A DNA stretch of 64,000 nt from an uncultured Desulfatiglans sp. (GTDB lineage Bacteria > Desulfobacterota > DSM-4660 > Desulfatiglandales > Desulfatiglandaceae). The DNA lies in contig LR026961.1 in NCBI GenBank assembly GCA_900498135.1, positions 3,899,215-3,963,214 on the forward strand. The letters are read 5' to 3'. Shown here piece by piece: positions 60,763 to 64,000 of this stretch. The translations under genes were made by a program, and so were the position numbers. Numbering within the stretch: the first letter of the stretch is position 1; each line of letters starts with the position of its first letter. The notes beneath the pieces are model-generated. The model did not search any database and was not told the DNA's origin. It worked only from the letters and a program-made list of their open reading frames with translations.

Positions 60763-62645
60763 ATCGGGTAGGAGGCGGGGTTGCCCCCGCCGTCCTCCCA
60801 CACCACCGGGCATACGGTTCCGTACCACGGCGGTTCATGAATTACCTTGAAACTGCTTCACGAGACCGAGCAGCGACACGAGTCCGAGCTTTGTGAAGAA
60901 GCGCGCTGGTAAGGCCTCGTTCATATGAGACGCGCCCGAATTCCACCAGGGACCTCGTCCATTCGTGGCGGATCTCCAGGCTCTTTCCTCACTCAGCCCT
61001 TGGTGCACCAGGTTCTTGGCCCGGGTGAAAGAACGTTTCCATTGACGCCAGAGGATGCATCGGAGTTTCCGCCGAATCCATCCATCGAGGTCCTCGAATA
61101 CGCTCTTGGTCTCCGCCAACCGGAAGTAGTTGGCCCATCCCGACAAAACCGGTTTAAGTTCTCCGATCACGCCTGAGAGCGAGCGGCCTCTTCCCCGCCG
61201 GAGGATCTGCCTGAGTTTTCCCTGCAGACGTTTGACGCTGGCCGCAGCTGCTTTCAGCCGAGGCCGTTGGTGCCACGTCATGCTATAGCCCAGGAATTTC
61301 CGCCGCCAAGGTCGATCTACGGCGCTCTTCTCCTGGTTGACCGAGAGCTTCAGTCGATTTCCCAGAAAACGAGTCAACGAGGCCAGTACCCGCTCGCCCG
61401 CCCGCCTGGACCGAACATAAATGTTACAGTCATCCGCGTACCGGCAGAACTTATGGCCCCTTCGTTCCAGTTCCCTGTCCAGATCATTCAAAAGGATGTT
61501 GGACAGCAGCGGAGACAGCGGACCGCCTTGGGGCGTGCCTTGCACGCGCTGAGAGACAAGACCGCCGGCCATCAGACCCGCCGTAAGATAGCGGCGGATC
61601 AGGACTAATACCCGTTTATCCTTGATCCTCCTAGCCACCCGCGCCATGAGCACGTCATGGTTGACTCGGTCAAAGAACTTCTCCAAATCCATGTCCACCA
61701 CCCACCTTCGCCCTTGAGCCGCGTATTCGCGGGCTTGCCGGACTGCTTGGTGAGCGCTCCGCCCAGGGCGGAATCCATAACTATACTCGGAGAAGTTCGG
61801 ATCAAAGATCGGCTGCAAAACCTGGTTCAGCGCCTGCTGGATCAACCGGTCCGTGACCGTGGGTATGCCCAGTTGCCGCATCCCTTTTCCACCCGGCTTG
61901 GGGATATCAACCCTAAGCACCGGCTGAGGCACGTACCGTCCCTCCAATAGTTGCTTCCGAATACACGGCCATTCAACCGCAAGATGTTCCTTGAGATTTT
62001 CGACCGTCAGGCCGTCCACCCCGGGAGCACCCTTGTTCGCCCTGACTCGGCGATAGGCCGCCAACATGTTCTCGCGTTCGACTACTGCTTCCATCAAATG
62101 AAGAGTCTTCGCCTGGGAGTGCTCCGTCTTTGCCGTGACCTTTGACGCACCAGGCCCATGCTCTGGCGGATTCCGTCCGCTACCCTCCGGGCTGGCGACG
62201 GTCGTTTCAGACCGCCCTTCTGCTTCTCCATTTGTCATCGAAATTCCGGCTCCCATGCCGTAATTCATGTTCGGGCCTTCAGCCAAGTCGAACGGCCTAC
62301 TATGCCCTCGGCTGACTTCCGCCGACCCATCCCGGCACCTCTCGGTGCCGGTAGCACATGGCAGATCGACGGATCTCCCCGGGTAATGCGCACCGACCTT
62401 CACGCTTATGCCCGCCGCATATACGTCCATGCTTTCCGTACAGGTATCGGACTTTGAAGATATTTGCCTCCTCATCCAGCATGACCGCCTCATATGCAGT
62501 TCCTGTTCGTCGGGCCAGCGCTTTGCCTGCGGCTTCCTTCAGATCCCGTCTTACGACGGGCACCCTTGCCGTCCGGCTAACACTTCCCCCCGTCGGGCGT
62601 GCAGAGGACTTTCACCTCCAAGTCAGTGCGCCCTGCCGGGCGCAC
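60763..62645 (-). mobile_element. Group II intron with encoded reverse transcriptase
   Basis: The 5' end on the minus strand is GTGCGCCCGGCAGGGCG (62645 downward), matching the GTGCG consensus. The 3' part has a domain V-like hairpin (GAACCGCCGTGGTACGGAAC, GTATGCCCGGTGGTGTGGG) and domain VI ending CTCCTACCCGAT at 60763. Total about 1,883 nt. The 5' exon is the T-rich tail of the HesB terminator; the 3' exon borders the two-module gene's stop. Ends are set by motif, not by alignment. Confidence 0.85.
60835..62268 (-). CDS. ltrA: Group II intron reverse transcriptase/maturase
   Basis: The 477-aa protein has RT blocks including VRANKGAPGVDGLTVEN, RQLGIPTVTDRLIQQAL, YSYGFRPGRSAHQAVRQA, GTPQGGPLSPLLSNILL and the catalytic YADD in KFCRYADDCNIYV, followed by a maturase (X) domain with VLSGWANYFRLAETKSVFED. 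No HNH endonuclease cysteines are seen at the C-terminus, so retrohoming would not use second-strand cleavage by an En domain. ATG 62268 follows AAGG; ATG 62238 is an alternative. The frame is open throughout, so the intron may be active. Confidence 0.93.
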   Translation of the reverse strand: MNYGMGAGISMTNGEAEGRSETTVASPEGSGRNPPEHGPGASKVTAKTEHSQAKTLHLMEAVVERENMLAAYRRVRANKGAPGVDGLTVENLKEHLAVEWPCIRKQLLEGRYVPQPVLRVDIPKPGGKGMRQLGIPTVTDRLIQQALNQVLQPIFDPNFSEYSYGFRPGRSAHQAVRQAREYAAQGRRWVVDMDLEKFFDRVNHDVLMARVARRIKDKRVLVLIRRYLTAGLMAGGLVSQRVQGTPQGGPLSPLLSNILLNDLDRELERRGHKFCRYADDCNIYVRSRRAGERVLASLTRFLGNRLKLSVNQEKSAVDRPWRRKFLGYSMTWHQRPRLKAAAASVKRLQGKLRQILRRGRGRSLSGVIGELKPVLSGWANYFRLAETKSVFEDLDGWIRRKLRCILWRQWKRSFTRAKNLVHQGLSEERAWRSATNGRGPWWNSGASHMNEALPARFFTKLGLVSLLGLVKQFQGNS

Positions 62646-62655
62646 AAAAAGAAAA

Positions 62656-62690
62656 GCCCGCACCGACCCCTGACAGGAGACGGTGCGGGC
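62656..62690. terminator. Bidirectional terminator of the HesB gene, intron target
   Basis: The perfect stem GCCCGCACCG/CGGTGCGGGC has a 15-base loop, T-runs on both strands, and on the minus strand TTTTCTTTTT ends exactly at the intron's 5' base (62645). Confidence 0.88.
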
Positions 62691-62719
62691 TTTTTTACAT
62701 TCAGGTATGCTCAAGATGT

Positions 62720-63037
62720 TCAACAGCTGCCGCAGGACCCTCCACAGCCAGCGCCCATCGGCATATTCGAAGAAATATTGAAACCCGATCCAAACGCCGA
62801 ATTGACGTAATCCACCTTGATCGGCTTGATCCGCGTGTACAAATCCTTTTCGATGACATAGGTCAGGCCGCGGTCGTCGAAAACCTCGTCGTTCTCTCTT
62901 GACTCATCCAGAGCCATGCCCAGAGAGGGCCCCGCTCAGCCGCCCTGCGACATCATGATCCGGATCGGTGGAATCATATCACGATCCTTCAAAAATTCCT
63001 TAATCATCTCACTTGCTTTTTCGGTGACTTCCAACAT
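62720..63037 (-). CDS. HesB/IscA-like selenoprotein (in-frame TGA = selenocysteine)
   Basis: The 105-aa A-type iron-sulfur carrier-like protein is read through TGA at 62936-62938 (residue 34): [18 protein letters not shown]. In the family this position is the first cluster-binding cysteine. The C-terminus [12 protein letters not shown] supplies the other cysteines. HesB-like selenoproteins with Sec here are a known bacterial group. GGAGGAGG precedes ATG 63037, and both halves are in one frame with no gap. Bases after the TGA (62937-62911) can fold: GAGC and GCCC pair with GGGC and GCTC around loop TCTCT, a possible SECIS. Sec machinery genes are not in the window. Confidence 0.88.
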
Positions 63038-63066
63038 TGCAAAACCTCCTCCAGGGTAATTGGCTT

Positions 63067-63242
63067 GTTTCCATCCAAAGATGCGGCCTTCTGCCAATCT
63101 CGGTTTCAATCTGCACGTTCGGGTGCACGGAGACCACGAGATCACCGGCGCCCAAGCGCTTCATTTTCTGGATATGGGTCCAGAAGCCCTCTTCCCGGAT
63201 TGGAAATTATTTCGTGTTCAAAGCCTGATTTCCGGATAAACA
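63067..63242 (-). repeat. Palindromic element, copy p (full length, diverged)
   Basis: 176 bp, inverted orientation: GTTTCCATCCAAAGATGCGG at one end and TTTCCGGATAAACA at the other; the core palindrome is decayed (GGAGACCACGAGATCACC). It lies between the HesB selenoprotein gene and rdgB; the rest of 63038-63350 shows no other feature. Confidence 0.75.
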
Positions 63243-63350
63243 CTCATTTAGCCCTCGTACAGCTTTGTGGTGCAAGTTTTATGAAAATAGGCACTCCAAA
63301 TGATTTGTCAAATATAGAGGCATATTTCGTGTTTTGGTTACAGATTTTTT

Positions 63351-64000
63351 TCACGGCTCTTCGAGCAGCCGCTGCCGGAGCCAGATCAGGACCTTTCCGA
63401 ATTCACTTTTCAATTCCTGCAAGGCGCGGCCGCGATGGCTCACCCGGTTCTTCTCCTCGCTGTCGATTTCCGCAAACGTTTTTCCGAGCGGCGGATAGAA
63501 AAACACCGGGTCGTAGCCGAACCCGGAAGCCCCAGCCGGTTTCCGGGTGATCTCGCCTTCGCATTTCCCCTCATAGATGAGCGCCGGCCCCCGCGGGACA
63601 GCAATGGCGATGACGCACCAAAACGCGGCCCTTCTGTCCTCGACACCCTCCATCTGCAGCAGGAGCTTCGCGTTGTTCTCCCCATCGCTCGCACCATCCC
63701 CGGCAAAACGCGCGGAACGGACGCCCGGTTCTCCGCCAAGCGCATCGACGACCAGCCCCGAATCGTCGGCCAAGGCCGGAAACCCAAGGACGCGCGCGGT
63801 AAACCGGGCCTTCTTGACCGCATTGTCCTCGAAGGTCTCCCCGTCCTCCTCGATGCTCGGGATCGGTCCGAAATCATCCAAAGTCTTAAGCTCAACATTA
63901 AAATCCTTCAATAATAAATTGAATTCATTTAATTTACCCTTGTTGCGTGTCGCGAGAACCAGGGGGATCCGCTCCGGTAGGATTTTTGTGGGTGCGTGCC
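63351..64000 (-). CDS. rdgB: XTP/dITP pyrophosphatase (5' end outside window)
   Basis: RdgB/HAM1-type NTP pyrophosphatase, partial at the window edge. It hydrolyses dITP, XTP and similar non-standard nucleotides. The family N-terminal motif LVLATRNKGKLNEF is present upstream of the first in-frame ATG (63911), so that ATG is not the start. No ATG, GTG or TTG occurs in frame between there and 64000. Further motifs are DNAVKKARF, LADDSGLVVDALGGEPGVRS, ASGFGYDPVFFY and SHRGRALQEL. The missing start may mean fusion or coupling to an upstream gene such as rph. Confidence 0.9.
   Translation of the reverse strand, partial: HAPTKILPERIPLVLATRNKGKLNEFNLLLKDFNVELKTLDDFGPIPSIEEDGETFEDNAVKKARFTARVLGFPALADDSGLVVDALGGEPGVRSARFAGDGASDGENNAKLLLQMEGVEDRRAAFWCVIAIAVPRGPALIYEGKCEGEITRKPAGASGFGYDPVFFYPPLGKTFAEIDSEEKNRVSHRGRALQELKSEFGKVLIWLRQRLLEEP

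Noticed and set aside
62720-63145. HesB-like gene as a pseudogene with a premature stop
   Set aside because: The only lesion is a TGA at the ligand-cysteine position, a known selenocysteine site in this family, and both sides are well preserved.

Overview
The window looks like chromosome from a strictly anaerobic Desulfobacterota-type bacterium (former Deltaproteobacteria). This is inferred from content, not from a database match. Clues are indolepyruvate:ferredoxin oxidoreductase with an F420-hydrogenase-beta-like partner, a minimal SufC/SufB pair, a CooT nickel protein, two FmdB-type zinc ribbons, an AmmeMemoRadiSam protein, a sodium-type ATP-synthase rotor and a HesB-like selenoprotein. 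Base composition is GC-rich. Many promoters are clear sigma70 types (TTGACN, 16-17 bp spacer, TATAAT-like), and genes are packed in operons with 4-bp ATGA or 1-bp TGATG overlaps.

Layout. 155-5647 (minus) is one operon: FrhB-like protein, iorA, iorB, PHP phosphoesterase, COG2187-like kinase. 5918-6640 is a lytic transglycosylase. 7263-10224 (plus) is a nucleoside-salvage operon (nucleoside phosphorylase, MTA/SAH deaminase, ATP-grasp protein), followed by small genes. 11089-14819 (minus) is an Fo-only ATP synthase operon (atpZ, atpI, a, a four-hairpin c, a normal c, b', b) with no F1 genes; it has a clear promoter and a strong terminator. 15233-18580 (plus) holds a PadR regulator, a DUF364 protein, SufC and SufB. 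18604-29537 holds an M50 protease, a Memo protein, a convergent histidine kinase/response regulator pair, CooT with a small partner, a sirtuin, a 448-aa unknown, TrmL, a GAF protein, a 5'-nucleotidase-like protein and dut. From 41248 down to about 27313 (minus) runs the conserved translation and RNA-processing supercluster: tRNA-Gly, rimP, nusA, ylxR, infB, ylxP, rbfA, nrnA, truB, rpsO, pnp, M16 peptidase, dut. 41472-45771 (plus) is corC, lnt and prfB with its programmed frameshift. 45862-52888 (minus) is an amidase, mutS, lapB, lapA and a HIT protein. 53645-60757 holds an FmdB protein, UPF0280, recD2, HU, ttcA, an YggS-type protein and a two-repeat unknown. 60763-62645 is a group II intron sitting at the terminator of the HesB selenoprotein gene (62720-63037). 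63351-64000 is the main part of rdgB, with its start outside the window.

The most unusual features are these. (1) About fifteen copies plus a remnant of a palindromic, MITE-like element occur in intergenic gaps. Intact copies are 174-177 bp, centred on a perfect 18-bp palindrome, and two copies have exact 7-8 bp flanking duplications. A longer variant carries extra hairpin modules, and two copies begin or end at the stop codon of the adjacent gene. (2) The ATP synthase has a four-hairpin c subunit in which only the first hairpin keeps ion-binding carboxylates, next to a normal one-hairpin c with a two-glutamate sodium-type site. (3) A selenocysteine TGA replaces the first ligand cysteine of a HesB/IscA protein, and the group II intron lies directly behind that gene's terminator.
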